Assembly (NCBI RefSeq): GCF_032854445.1
Contig: NC_088295.1
Location: 72,194,028-72,258,027, forward strand
Reading direction: 5' to 3'
DNA: 64,000 nucleotides
Source of the DNA: Liolophura sinensis
Taxonomy: Eukaryota > Mollusca > Polyplacophora > Chitonida > Chitonidae
In this document: piece after piece, positions 1 through 12,016 of the stretch
Numbering within the stretch: the stretch's first letter is position 1
How the letters are laid out: the number at the start of each line of letters is the position of its first letter
Made by a program: the position numbers and the translations under genes
Notes under the pieces: generated by a model
Databases searched by the model: none
Told to the model about the DNA's origin: nothing
The model's input: only the letters and a program-made list of their open reading frames with translations

Positions 1-414
1 GTTACCTGGGGTTAGCCGCTCCTGTAGTAATATATTAATTCTCAAATCTTTGTTAAAGCCATTGGGGTATCTTCCCAAGCTCAGAAGTGACTCGGATACC
101 CACCGGACTGACCATTGTCCTCTTCTAATACTTGAATAACAATACGGTACCAATTTGGCCACAAATAATCATCACAAAGACATAAAGGAACAACAGGCTA
201 CACAGATTTGGCTCAAATTATATGTACTTTAGATGAAAAAGGTTCTCCATTGTCAGCATATACCATCGAGAACATGGCGTTTGTTACACACAAAAATCGC
301 ACAACACATTGGTATACATAACAATATAAATGAGAACGTTCTGTGCTGAATCACAGAGAAGAAATCTGCGGCACCATATCATGCTTTATAATAAAGTTCT
401 GTTTCTTACTCCAA
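1..414. other. No gene seen
   Basis: AT-rich sequence without a recognisable open frame, RNA gene or element. It lies upstream of repeat copy A and does not clearly match the upstream flanks of the other R1 copies. Confidence 0.5.
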
Positions 415-2190
415 TCACGTGATGGTTGGTTTTCCCCCTCAACCAGAGCGCTTGTGGCACCCTTGTAGAATTCTATCATCGGAATCAATGCTGATTTCAC
501 TGTAGCAAGAATAACATTTGGCTGTCCAGATCACACAGACGAGACACGCAAGTGCAAAATCGGGAATGCAGATCGGCGCTTGTTAAGGCCTGGGTTTGCG
601 TGAATGCGATGTAACCGAGGCGTCACTGGACAGAATTTGACACCACTTAACAAGTCTGTTGAGGAAATTTGTTTAGAGTTTGTAACAAGGTGAGTGTCTG
701 GTTTATAATAAGTCGCCGCTATAGTCTGGCGTGTGTGTGGTCTGTCGTTGAGAGGGCGAGTGGTAAACGAATGTAATGAATTACTGGGGGCAGACAAGTC
801 AGTTGGTTAACGAACGTCTATAAACGCATCGGTTTACATCACTGATTAGTTTAGCGCCCAAGAAGCTCCCTTGAGTGTAAGTTGATTATTTATCGGAAAT
901 ACCTAACCATGCAATACTCGAACGTTCGGTGAAGACGTGGGTAAGGAAAACACACGGGCAAGGCAAGGTTCACGACAACTGGTCTGTTCATGTTCTGGTT
1001 ACAAGCAGGTACACACATACACATTAAAAGGTTTCCAAGGATACACACCCCTTCTGCCAGCAAAGCCTCTGTACTTTCAAACGACCTTACCTGAAGCCGT
1101 GGGTGTAGCATTTATCAATATTTGGCACAAACGAAGGTTCGAGGAGAAACCCTTTTCCTGTTTTCCTCGGGGATTTTGAAGGGTGGACCTTTTTTACATA
1201 GGTGAGCTAAACTGAGCGTCTTATGTATCATTACCATCTCAAAATTAAAGTTGATGGCAGTTAACATTACTACACCACTCTTCAATACGCAAGAACAGTT
1301 AAAATATCTGAAGAATGCAGATATCTAAGTATTTAGCCAGTTTGGAACAATGGCTTTGTGATGTTTTGTCAGAACTTTTAGGAAATATACTGGCGACGCA
1401 GCCTTCGCGTTTTTTCACGGATATGCACTTTTTCAACAACAAAATGTAATGTGTAATATTTATGGTACGCAGAATTAAACATAATACTAATTATAAAAGG
1501 AAAGCCCTCAGGCACCAGTTACTTTTAAATATAGAAAAATATTGTTAAACGTAGATAGATAAAACTCTGAGGCAGTTCTTTCTTGACCCGTGTTCAATCC
1601 GAGCTATAAGCTTTTCAGATGAAGGCTAATCTGTTGACACGAATTTTTTTTCATTGACCAGAGAACAGCGGCCAGATTGCTTTAAGCAACACATTGGTAT
1701 CTACAAAGTTGTGAATTATTATGCAGTAAAGTTACAAATGCAAATCTGAGACGGTTGGAATCCATATTGACCGTCGGCTTGCGTGTTCTCAAAGAAGATT
1801 GCTATCTCAGAAATGTGAATCACCAGTGTGTTAAGTATGGGTTGAGTATTAAAACTTGAACTTGTCGTGATCACTAACGAAAACGCCAGCCTCCCCAAGA
1901 CAAAGCATGATAGCATGTAACTCTAAGAGAGTTTAAATGATGTCCTCGGCATTATTTATCAGAAGGAAATCTGATTGCACTAGATATAATTTTTAATATT
2001 CCTAATTACATTCTTTATTGGATGTAGAGATTATGCTTGTATGTTTACGTTTTCTCCGACAGCCGTTTATCAGAGCTTAACGTTTTCCTTAATCCTTGTA
2101 TATGGCATAAACTGTGTATTGCAAAAATTAGAATCACGTATAAATCAAAGCTCTGGATATGATTTTACGAGCGCAAAATATTTCGGACTT
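415..2190 (+). repeat. Dispersed repeat R1, copy A
   Basis: First of seven related segments found by eye. It opens at an ATCACGTGAT palindrome (E-box CACGTG) followed by GTTGGTTTT. It then carries the conserved block CCAGATCACACAGACGAGAC, the phrase CCTGGGTTTGCGTGAATGC, and ACCACTTAACAAGTCTGT. Collinearity with copy B continues through the stretch reading GACCGTCGGCTTGCGTGTTC and a block near 2010 (TTCTTTATTGGATGTAGAGA). Both copies are in direct orientation about 2.6 kb apart, so this is a local segmental duplication. Copy A retains the uninterrupted SINE target near 1208-1222 that is filled in copy B. Function unknown. Confidence 0.8.
447..689 (+). pseudogene. Candidate relic exon in R1 copy A
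   Basis: The segment is flanked by a splice-acceptor-like TTTTCCCCCTCAACCAG and a strong donor-like ACAAG/GTGAGT. Read in the frame shared with other R1 copies it gives NADFTVARITFGCPDHTDET and later RPGFA-stop. Copy A has an upstream in-frame TAG, apparently from a one-base loss, and a nine-base in-frame deletion. Whether this was ever an exon is inference; the conserved frame and flanking splice-like signals are what the sequence shows. I do not recognise the peptide. Confidence 0.25.
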
Positions 2191-2984
2191 TTCAAAATAA
2201 CTTTCTGAAACGGTACGACTAATGTCCATGCACTTTGCTTACCCCATGACACCTCTCCAGGATATCAACACGAAGGCTTATCTCTGACCTCGTCGATATA
2301 TTTACTACACACCAGAGACAGATCAAAGGAAAACAACAAAATTGGTTGACAACAATTTCTTTAGCAGATGGTTTATGGTTCCTGTTGGTGAGAAATTCCT
2401 TGGCTAATATCTCTTAACACTGACGCGTGTCACTTGAACCTATACGACAGCGTTTTACTAACGTCTCACCCGTAAACATCAGTAAAACACGACAGGCAGA
2501 CAGGTTAGAAGTAAACTCGATCCTTAAGGATTAATACAGGCTGATTGCCTTTGCAAAATACTGCTGTAAAAGCTGGGCTTATCTTGAGACAAGATTAGAA
2601 GAAGAAATGAGTTAGTTGAATGTCATATGCTGAGAATTACAATGAATATGTACGGCAAGATATTTGGTCTGATTACACTGTTGGGATGCAAATTTAGTCC
2701 AATTTAGAGAGCCTCTTGCCGCTGGAGGGAATGGAGCGTCACTGTGGGCTCTGTAGCTTCCCTGATAAGATTTCAGCCTCACTCAGCAGTTATATAATCA
2801 ATTGTGAACCTGGTATTACGACAATTATCAGTATATAGGCCTGCGATCGAGTTCAGGTCGTTATTGCTGCCGTTATACAAAGATACATACGATGGCGTAA
2901 GTTCAATCGTCTGTGTGCCCAACAGTGGACAGTAAACCTTTGATACTAAGTGATGTTTGCAGGATCGTAGTCTGACTCTTATCA
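2191..2984 (+). repeat. Block upstream of R1 copy B, shared with copy C
   Basis: Contains TACACACCAGAGACAGATCA near 2310 and AAAACACGACAGGCAGAC near 2485, followed by GGCTGATTGCC. The same sequences occur on the minus strand at about 25,080 to 24,800, upstream of R1 copy C. The duplicated unit therefore extends about 0.7 kb beyond the R1 start in copies B and C. No gene is evident. Confidence 0.65.
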
Positions 2985-5230
2985 CCTCATCCAGAGCACT
3001 TGTGACACCTCTCTGGAGAATTCTATCACTGGAATCAATACTGATTTCACCCTAGCGAGAATCACATTTGGCTGTCCAGATCACACAGACGAGACACGCA
3101 AGTACCGGCGTTAACTGATCGGGAATAATAATTGGCACTTGTTAACGCCTGGGTTTGCGTGAATGCATCGTAACCAAACCGTCAATGGACGTAATTTGAC
3201 ACCACTTAACAAGTCTGTCGAGGAAATTTGTTTAGGGTTTGTAACAAGGCGAGTGTCTGGGTTAGAATAAGTGTGTGATATGTCATTGAGGAGGAGGAGG
3301 CGGTGATGCCTACTGGATGCAGACACCTCGTTGGTTAGTGAACGTTTTACATCACTGATTAGCTTAGCACTCAACAAATTTCCATGGGTTTGTTTGATGC
3401 GGCTGGTAAGTTGATTATTTGTCAGACATATCTGCCGTGCATCATCCGAACATTCAGTGAAGACGAAGGTAGGGAAAACACACAGACAATTCAAGGTCTA
3501 TGACGACTGATCTTTTCATGTTCAGTTTTCAAGTAGCTACAGAGAACATAAAAAGGTATGCAAGGATACATGCTCCTGCCTGCAAAACCTGTGTTCCTTA
3601 CTCTCATCTGACCTTAGCTGTGTTCAATTCAGAGGAGCGTGTGGCATTCACCAATGTAAACGAAGGTTCGGGCAGAAAACCCTCCTCCTTTTTTTCTCAC
3701 TCAAATTTTGAAGACTGAGCTAAATTGATCGTCTTGGGGCCTCCGTGGCTCAGTTGGTTAGCGCGCTAGCACAGCGTAATGACCCAGGAGTCTCTCACCA
3801 ATGCGGTCGCTGTGAGTTCAAGTCCAGCTCATGCTGGCTTCCTCTCCGGTCGTATGTGGGAAGGTCTGCCAGCAACCTGCGGATCGTCGTGGGTTTCCTC
3901 CGGGCTGTGCCCGGTTTCCGCCCACCATAATGCTGGCCGCCGTCGTATTAGTGAAATATTCTTGAGTACGGCGTAAAACACCAATCAAAAAAATTGATCG
4001 TCTTATGTATCATCACCATCTCAATGCATCTTTTAAAGTATTAAAGTTTATGGCAGTTAACATTGCTACACTACTCTTCAGGACGAACAGTTGAAATAGT
4101 TGATGACTTGATGAATATGGATATCTAAGTATTTAAACAGCTTGGAACAATGGCTTAATGATGTTTTCGCATAACTCTCTTAGAATTAACTATGTTACAC
4201 AGAATTAAACTCAATACTAATTACAAGCCAAAAGCTTTCAGACTTCAATCACTTTTCAGTATGGTGCAAACCTAAAACTCTGACGGAATTCATTTGCTGA
4301 CCCGTGTTCAATACGAGCCATAAGCTTTTCAGATGACAGCTAATCCATCACTTTCAGAAAGAGTTTGGCACGAGCCCGTTTAGCTGACCAAAGAACATTG
4401 TTCACTTGGCTTTAAGTAACACAGCGGTGTCTACATAGTGGCAAATTATTCTGTAAAGTTACAAATGCAAATCTGAGACGGCTGAAATAAATACTGACCG
4501 TCGGCTTGCGTGTTCTCAATGATTAAACCTCACTCTATTCAGAAAACCGTACTATCTCCGCCAGGTACTATCTCCACAGCAACCGCACTTTCCTAAATTC
4601 GTCTGGCAGGTCGGAATTGTCTAACCAAGCATATTTTGGCCATGTCGCCATACATAAAGTATCAGAACGAAAACACGTGAAACCCCGTGCTAACTGTACA
4701 CTCCTTCCCACAGCTAAATACAGAAATCGTTTATTATGTAACACTAATGCAAACATTTAAGTGAGAGAAAGACCTCGTAACTGTACTTTCCTGGATAACA
4801 AAGTCCTCGTACTTTCTTATCCAGGAATCTATCCAGGAATCTACAGTTACTCGGCCTTTCTCCACACGATGTGTTAAGTACTGGTTCAGTAAGCCTCCCA
4901 TTTTTGTCGTGATCACTAATGAAAACGCCAGCCTCCCCAAAGAAAGGATCATTTTAAGACCTTTAAGGAAGCATGCAATTCTTAGAGGGTTACAAGATGT
5001 CTCCGGCATTCTTTGTAATTCAAACGCAAATCGGAATGTAGTATATATGATTTTTAATATTCCTAAATGTATTCTTTATTGGATGTAGAGATTATGCCTT
5101 TATGTGTTCTTTTGCTCTAACAGCCGTTTATCATGTGCTGTTTAATCCTTATGGAGGATTTAATCTGTCTTTTGTCTTTTGCAAAAATCATAATCACATA
5201 TCAAAGCGAAATTCTGGAAATGAATTTACA
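2985..5230 (+). repeat. Dispersed repeat R1, copy B
   Basis: Collinear with copy A from the CCAGATCACACAGACGAGAC block (about 3077) to the TTCTTTATTGGATGTAGAGA block (about 5070). The opening palindrome is reduced to ATCACCTCATCCAG. The donor-like site that reads AAG/GTGAGT in copies A and C is AAG/GCGAGT here. The relic frame carries a TAA after RKYRR. Copy B is interrupted by a full-length SINE with a perfect target duplication. There is also a local direct duplication TATCCAGGAATC near 4820-4840. Confidence 0.8.
3736..3990 (+). mobile_element. tRNA-derived SINE, full length, with 14-bp target duplication
   Basis: Begins GGGGCCTCCGTGGCTCAG. The pol III A box TGGCTCAGTTGG (3746-3757) matches consensus and the B box AGTTCAAGTCC (3815-3825) is close to consensus. 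The body contains GGTCTGCCAGCAACCTGCGG and CCATAATGCTGGCCGCCGTC; the tail is ATATTCTTGAGTACGGCG then CACCAATCAAAAA. The target duplication AAATTGATCGTCTT is perfect at 3722-3735 and 3991-4004. The homologous site in R1 copy A (about 1208-1222) is empty, which fixes both ends. This is the best-preserved member of the most abundant SINE family here. The tail style recalls SINEs common in molluscs (recalled, not searched). Confidence 0.95.
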
Positions 5231-5790
5231 GGTACAACATCTTTTTTAAAATCTCTTTTAATCTTTTTTTAAAGCCACTTTCTACGAAAAGGACAGCTTT
5301 TGTACTCTAAAACTAATTTGCATATACTTTTAGGCATTATGCAACATGCCCGGTTTCTTCAGATTAGGCCTACACGCCATATATATCTGAAATACACATC
5401 AAGTCGATGGAATAAATAGGCTTGAATACTTTTAGGTACAAATTGTTCGACATGCATGGTTTACCCTGCATCAAACGCTATTCTCGATGAGGTAACACAA
5501 TATGATTGAGTTATACTATTGCGGTCATTGTTGTCGATAGAAGAAACAAGAGTGCTCATGAAAAATGAACGACCTTTGTCACGTTACACGGGCTCTTTTA
5601 AACGAGTGACATGGAAAGAGGTCTAGCCTATTACAAAACTTATTTTTAGAGACCGCCCATTCTTCGCCCCTCATTGTTTCTCATTTATGAGTCATGAAGA
5701 TACAAGGAGACGAAATGGCAGTGCAGCGGAAAGTCACGTTTGGTTACCGTTGATCACTGTCAAAAGACGTCCATTGTCAGGATTGTGAGA
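5231..5790. other. No gene seen
   Basis: AT-rich sequence between R1 copy B and the following tandem repeat; no recognisable gene or element. Confidence 0.5.
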
Positions 5791-5800
5791 CATCTGATTC

Positions 5801-6255
5801 TGACAAGCAGAGAAGACTCCAACACTAACAAAGGACAAATCACTTGGCGGCGTGTTTATGGGTAGACATCTTGAAGAGCAACGAAGAAATACAACTGTAT
5901 CAATTTCGAGCCACACGCTACAGGGTGGGTCGATTAGAGAGGATATACGGACGCTCTCAGACGAGCAGAGAAGGCCCCAATAATAACTAATGAAAAATCA
6001 CTTGTCCGCCTGTTTCTCTGGCAGAAATCGCGAAGAGTAAGAAATAATACAACTGTATCAAGTTGGAGTCACATACCTTACGAGTCACACACAGCGGGAT
6101 GGGTCGATCAGAGAGAATATATGGATACTCTCTGACAAGCAGAGAAGGCTCGAATAATAAATAAAGAAAAATCACTTGTCCGCCTCTTTCTGGGCAGGCA
6201 CTGTCAAGAGTAATGAAATAATATAACTGTACCAAGCTGGAGTCACGTACCTTAC
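5801..6255. repeat. Tandem repeat, unit about 158-174 bp, three copies
   Basis: Units start at about 5801, 5960 and 6134, each with GACAAGCAGAGAAGG or a close variant. This is followed by AAAATCACTTGTCCGCCT, then a stretch ending ATACAACTGTATCAA, then GGGTCGATCAGAGAG. A fourth partial match (ACTACAGGGTGGATCGATCA) lies near 6650, beyond an inserted SINE fragment. No coding function is evident. Confidence 0.8.
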
Positions 6256-6428
6256 GAGTTTGACCTAACGTGGGATAAAAAACGGCGAAACCTCACGCCA
6301 ATTTAGTTAACGGCAACCGTATTAGGGCTTTCAGTCTGTGGGATTGACAAAATAACAAAACTGTCGTCTTTAACAGCACGTAGGCTGTATGCCATGGAAA
6401 ATCATGCTTCTTTTAGGACACTGTGAAA

Positions 6429-6551
6429 TATTTATTTATTTATTTATTTGATTGGTGTATTTCAAGAATATTTCACTTATACGACGGCGGCCAGCATTAT
6501 GGTGGGTGGAAACCGGGCAGAGCCCGGGGGAAACCCACGACCATCCCCTGG
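6429..6551 (-). mobile_element. SINE fragment (same family as 3736-3990), 5'-truncated
   Basis: In plus-strand view: a (TTTA)n tail, then GATTGGTGTATTTCAAGAAT, CGACGGCGGCCAGCATTATG, and the GGAAACCGGGCAGAGCC body. The tRNA-like head is missing. It lies in or beside the tandem array that ends near 6255. Confidence 0.85.
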
Positions 6552-6694
6552 GTTCACTGTGACATAAGAGAGTCAGTTCAATAACTACAATTTATGCTAT
6601 GCGTTCGTGTTCTCCTGGTTAGGTTCGGTTGGGTTCATCAGTATCACACACTACAGGGTGGATCGATCAAAGAGGATATATAGACACTCACTGA

Positions 6695-7595
6695 AATAAG
6701 TGTATTATTAGATCTCTGTACGTTTTTAACTTCACGCCTGTCAAAGACAATGGTTTGGTACAAGGTAAAAGGCACAATTCAAATGGCACGTTCCTCCCTA
6801 GTTGTATTTAAGTCATATTGCTGCCTATTATAAGTTTTAAAGACGAGGTTGTAACCAAGGTCATATGCATTGATTTCTACTTCAGTGACAAATAAATGTG
6901 GTTTGAACACGTTGATTAAAGGACATTTTATCTATAAGCTTCATAAGTCCTATTATTTTATAATATGAAATAAATTATAACGTGCATTCTGACATTATCC
7001 AGGTAAACGCTAAAAGTGCAAAACCTCTTTCGTGCCATGCTTCTAAAATTATTCTTTAGAATTTACTATTACAGAGGTAATGAACATCTAACTTTCGAAT
7101 GAAACGTATTGTGAAAGAAGACCACGCTAGAAATAAATAGAACATGGAAATCACTTAACCTCCGACCTTTCTCTCCGCACAACACTTAGACAATGTCGAC
7201 ATACTACACTACTTCCGCAACACAGATGAAGTTAACATTTATTTATTCAAGATGAGTGTCTCTAAAGGCTGTCGTAAAACAAAAGACAAAGTTATTGTTT
7301 TACAGATGAACGAAATCGTGCCCCAAGATCTTTTGTACAAAGGTTAAAAGTATTAAGATACATATTCTGTACCTAAATCAGGACTTGACAAGGTCTATAT
7401 AAAACTGCATCAAACTGATCAAAATAAATGTTGGGTCATTTCCAGTTCCGTGTACAATCTTTAACGATAAATAAATTACACTTTATCACAGACACATACA
7501 CACTCTTAGAGTATATTTTTCATAATTTTAAAACTAAAAAATGTCGGAAAATAAAATTCGTGATCCGATTCAAGCATCAGCTGTCGGCCTAATCC
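6695..7595. other. No gene seen
   Basis: AT-rich sequence with no recognisable gene, RNA or element. Confidence 0.45.
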
Positions 7596-7599
7596 GCTC

Positions 7600-7835
7600 C
7601 TTACACCTTGTTCTAAGCAGACTTCCTACACCTTATTAACGCATACTCAGTCAGTTTGTATTTCCGATCAGCTTGTGTGATCTGGCCACTCATGCTCACT
7701 GTTTGATACAGTGAAATCAGTATTGATGCCAGTGACAGAATTCTCCAGAACTTTGACAAGTGCTCTCTCGAATCAAAAAAAAAAAAAAAAACAAAAAAAA
7801 AAAAAAACAACTATCACGTGATCAAATCCAAAAGC
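7600..7835 (-). repeat. Dispersed repeat R1, copy E (5' part only)
   Basis: Reverse complement of the R1 opening. On the minus strand it reads TTTGATCACGTGATAGTTG, a T-rich run, then AGAGCACTTGTCAAAG, GGAGAATTCTGTCACTGG, and CCAGATCACACAAG. The T run (plus-strand A run at about 7776-7807) sits where copy A has GGTTTTCCCCC, so a polypyrimidine stretch has expanded here. The reading frame shared by other copies is broken. Upstream, CGCTTTTGGATTTGATCACG resembles the flank of copy D. Confidence 0.7.
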
Positions 7836-8170
7836 GAAACATGCATAAATAATATAAAAAGGAGTACAGAATTTTACAAGAAGTATTATTCTCTTATGAG
7901 TAATTAAAAAAAGTCTCGAGTCTTTCACTTTCACTTTCGAACCTTTGTCTGTGATTACTCATTTCACTTAACACTTAGCTTGGGTTGTCTGTTAGTCGTA
8001 TTGAATAAGACTCCCACGTTGGATATACGCACAACTAAAATCAATAGCGCATATACATATTGTTTGACATCTGGGTTTAAATCATAAATCATATAACTGG
8101 ACCCCGCTTTTTAACATGGGAGGGTACATGATCCCATCGTTTTGCTGAATTTCAGAGAAAACGGGAACAG
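7836..8170. other. No gene seen
   Basis: AT-rich sequence between R1 copy E and the 222-bp tandem duplication; nothing recognisable. Confidence 0.45.
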
Positions 8171-8179
8171 TAGAACTAT

Positions 8180-8690
8180 AGTCTGTTTCATTTAACTTGT
8201 CGCCTATGTTCAGCTCTCCGTAAAATCGCCCATACTACCAAAATTGCTTTAATCAGTGAGAAGCTCTACTCACGGATTTGTTGGACGTCTATCTGATTGC
8301 AAGGAAAATACACTTGATCTGACAAGTGCAAAGTGAGTCAACAGCCTGTGGTAAAGAAGCTAAATCTTTCTAGTATGACGGCTGTGTAGACGTACTTTGA
8401 AGTCTGTTTCATTTAACTTGTCGCCTGTATTCGTCCATAAGTTATATCACTCATACTCGCTATCAAAATTATCTTTGGTCAGTGACAAGAAACACCACAA
8501 GCTACACACATCGATGTCATGGACGCCCAGTTTGCAAAGGATATGGCGTTAGAATGCTTTTTATACCTCATAATGTTAAACTCCAATGTTCTCAAGCTGA
8601 AGTCTTCATTGTCTCACTGCCCTAAATTCTCAAAGTTGTAAATGTCATAGACGTCCGACCAGTGCAATGTAAATGGAGGTGAACAGCCTT
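8180..8690. repeat. Tandem duplication, period about 222 bp
   Basis: GTCTGTTTCATTTAACTTGT followed by CGCCT occurs at about 8182 and 8404. Each copy continues with CATAC or CATACTCGC, CAAAATT and a GTCAGTGA or ATCAGTGAGA motif. A third, diverged half-unit with GTCATAGACGTCCGACCAGT lies near 8645. No coding potential is evident. Confidence 0.65.
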
Positions 8691-8964
8691 ATGTGTTCAT
8701 AAGTTCTAACACAGGCATATGATACGTCCCAAGATTGTTACCGCCACTGTAAAACCATAAGAAATAATATAACATTTTCGTTCGGTTTTTCACACAAAAG
8801 AGGGGGATTCTTCATTTGTAACCATTTAGTAACATTTCAAGAGGATCATCTTATGTTAATTTTCACGCACCCTCAAGATACTTGAGCGCGCTATTCTCTC
8901 ATTTACCGTGATAATAGTATGTTTTCAGATGATCAGCCTAACATTCCTGCTTCAGCTCTCAGCA

Positions 8965-9240
8965 GTAAGCCAACAAGAGCAACAGAAACCCTTTTCAATG
9001 CGTAATAAATCTCATTTTAAAATGTTCAAAGAGCAATCGATATGAAGAGAACAAATGGCGGATGTGTGATCCAGCCATCGTCAGCTCATCCAACATCATC
9101 GACCATACAGCATGTGTTTGGTGTATTGCCTTTGTAAGCCGTTTTTTGTTTCATTAAGATACTGGGAGAAGCACACAAAATGATGAATGGGTGGTATTGT
9201 GGTGTTGTTGGCTAACCGTGATTTTATGTGAGTTTGTCTT
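8965..9240 (+). repeat. Dispersed repeat R2, copy 1
   Basis: Contains GCGTAATAAATCTCATTTTA, then GAGCAATCGATATGAAGA, GTGTGATCCAGCCAT, and GATGATGAATGGGTGGTA. Other copies are at 19,195-19,480 (plus), 33,560-33,740 (minus) and 40,525-40,730 (minus). It has no protein-like frame and no terminal inverted repeats that I can see. Confidence 0.75.
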
Positions 9241-10290
9241 GTCTTTGTCTAAATCTCATTTGGTTGTCCTCAGCACTACGTAACAAAAGATGCATATATC
9301 AACTAAATGGCGTGCATTGTTTCATTTCCATCAAATTATGATATATAATAATTATTGCAATCCTTAGCAGAGCTGAAGCAGTTATTAGTCTTTGTTGTGT
9401 TATAATCTCCATATAATTAGAAAAGCAAAACAAATGATACCACACAAATGTTATGTAATTGTAGTATGCACATCGCTGGAAATTCTTCGATTATGTATAC
9501 AAAATTTAGCGCAATTGGAGAAGAACTCTCGAAAAGATGGGAAGGTTAAATGTCTACGAGTTCTGTTTTAAAACTTTTTGCTGTCTGTTACAGTTATTTG
9601 ATCACGACGGAAGATCACTCGCAACATATTGAAAATGAATGTAACTCTATAACAATTCTAGATGTCTACCGTACTTGGCCTTTTTTTTTTAAAGGCATGG
9701 TTAACAAAAGCCTGAAAGAAAAAGCTGCAGAAAATCACATCAGAATTCTCCCTCTTCCTCTCATGTGTTTTTTTTCGCTGACATGTATGATCCAATATCA
9801 GAAGCCGCAGTAATACCCAATGGGATCAAATAAATCGAGTGAAGGCAATCTTATTCAATATAGGAATCTTTAATATAAGAAAAAAAGTCCTCTAGGAAGA
9901 TATATCGTTTAGAAACATGCACTATAATTGTTCTCTTTTGGGAACAGACCACATGTAGACTTTGCCAGCTAAATCATGGCGACACAAACGGAAGGAATAC
10001 AGGTAGTTAGTGTTTGTTTCGTATTCAAGAATTCAATCTGCATAAATATTTAAGGTCGAGTTTATTTCTAAATAGGAATACAAAGGTTACAGAGATTATA
10101 ATAAGAATCACACCATCTAGATTTGAAATATAACGGGCAGCTTAGTTTTGTGTAATTATGTCATCATGATTGTCATAAGGTTATTTGATTACTGATTACA
10201 GTGTGATCTATAACTGGTATTTAGGTCAGTGTGTTAGTTGTTCGCAATGGCTATAACGACATTAAGCATAATTTACTATCGACCAATTAC
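9241..10290. other. No gene seen
   Basis: An 87-codon open frame at 9550-9813 (plus) has no recognisable motif, and its composition looks like the surrounding AT-rich DNA. No element found. Confidence 0.45.
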
Positions 10291-10536
10291 ACGGTTTTCA
10301 CATCTATTATTCCCTTGTTGACCATATGTATAACAAGTTGCATTACCAAATTGCTTTGTCATATTTCATCGGTCGACTCATTTATCATGCTACACTGAGG
10401 GTACCGTCCTGACATTCATCACAATACAATACATGCTTATAACGGTACATGTGTCGCTAAGGATGTGATATATTGTGCGCCAATGGACTATACGTCACAG
10501 ATTTGTCTTTCCATAGACCACCTGACAGGCTTAAGC

Positions 10537-10575
10537 TATAAATACCGCCAAAGTCTGGTTAGTTAAGGTCAGACA
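10537..10575 (+). promoter_or_regulatory. Candidate core promoter in R6 copy 1
   Basis: TATAAATA at 10,537-10,544 is followed by an initiator-like GGTCAGACATT whose A is at 10,571, 34 bp downstream of the first T. The TATA box, the spacing and the TCAGAC motif are conserved in the paralogue at 14,117-14,155. No reading frame of note starts downstream, so any transcript would be non-coding or spliced, or the promoter is dead. Confidence 0.35.
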
Positions 10576-11731
10576 TTCTGGGATTGGGTGCAGTAATTCG
10601 CGATTAATATCATATGGTATTAATATAGAGTAGATCAAAAGTGATTTGTGTCATGAAGGGCGGAGAGGCTGATTTTTAATGTCAAATCAAAAGTTGGCTG
10701 ATCAGGGTGAACCGGTTTAAAAGCAGAGGCAATTAAGACTTTACACTGTGTCATTCATTGAAAATTTGAGCGGATAAATTGAACCAAAGCACGCCAGCGG
10801 AGCCTAATACGGAGATAATTTACATATACTGTCCGTTCATTTCGGTTTAACCCACACGAAATTGTGTTTTCATTAGTGTTCATTCTTGAGTAATAATTCG
10901 AGGTTGCCACTAAGAGCGCGTGTAAAGGAAACTTTCAGAGAACATGCAATATTTCTAAGCTGGAAAGAGAGAGTCAGAAAAAAAAAGTCAGGAAAAAAAG
11001 ATCTGGAACTGTGAAACTGTGATTTGGAGCTGTGGTTTATGTTGACCTAAGCCAGCTGTCTATTTCCAGCCCAACCAATGGAGTCATTCTGGAGTGAGAC
11101 AAATGAAGACAGTCAGACTTCTGGGAGAAGTTCTATGTCAAATTAGTGCTGAAGTTGCAGAGGCAAATTGACCCTGTACCGTCTGTGCTCCCGGCGTCTG
11201 GATCAGAGACTCGAAGGTGTCACTATGAAATTATTGTATGGCCATGCACTCCCAGCTTGACATTTACTGACTTTAACTTTAAGGAGACTTTAGAATAAAT
11301 TTTGAGGATTTAAAATCCCATTGACATTAACGACGAGTATGTATTAGAACTAGAAAGCGTTTTGGTTTTGACTTGAGTGAAAACTTCTTCAATCAAAACG
11401 ACACAAGACAAACACTATGTTCATGTAAGAAAAAAAACCCAGTTAAAACTGAAAGTCACATTATAAAGTCAGGAAAGAATGGGTCAACCTAGGGTGTGTT
11501 TCTCGGTTCTCTTTTCGCGAGTCCTCTGTTTGCGCCACCAAGACGTGGAGAGACATCGGGGGCCTCTAACACCATTACACTTTATACTTGTATTGCTGAC
11601 ATCGCAGGCTTCATACAGGATGATAAAAACAACGCAGTCATCCTTTCTTCGAGGCACCCTAGCTGAAGTAACATTTTACTTTACCTGATGTCTTACCGAA
11701 AGAGCAAAAACATGGCTTCTTCTCATCGATG

Positions 11732-12016
11732 AAGGTCGGTAATAGTGGTACCAGTCACCAGGTATCATCAGTCTTACGAAACACATTGAAGGTCGGTAAT
11801 AGTAGTACCAGTCACCAGGTATCATCAGTCTTACGAAACACATTGAAGGTCGGTAATAGTAGTACCAGTCACCAGGTATCATCAGTCTTACGAAACACAT
11901 TGAAGGTCGGTAATAGTAGTACCAGTCACCAGGTATCATCAGTCTTACGAAACACATTGAAGGTCGGTAATAGTAGTACCAGTCACCAGGTATCATCAGT
12001 CTTACGAAACACATTA
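11732..12016. repeat. Minisatellite, 57-bp unit x 5
   Basis: Five near-identical 57-bp units start at 11,732, 11,789, 11,846, 11,903 and 11,960. Each contains AAGGTCGGTAATAGTAGTAC and ends TCTTACGAAACACATTG. The first unit differs as AGTGGTACC. Because 57 is a multiple of three, the array leaves open frames on both strands (128 codons minus, 107 plus); these are by-products of the period, not evidence of a gene. The paralogous site at about 16,918-16,975 has a single diverged unit. Confidence 0.95.

Noticed and set aside
3745-3825. tRNA-like head at the SINE start as a tRNA gene
   Set aside because: A and B boxes are present but the cloverleaf does not fold, and the sequence continues into a SINE body with a target duplication.
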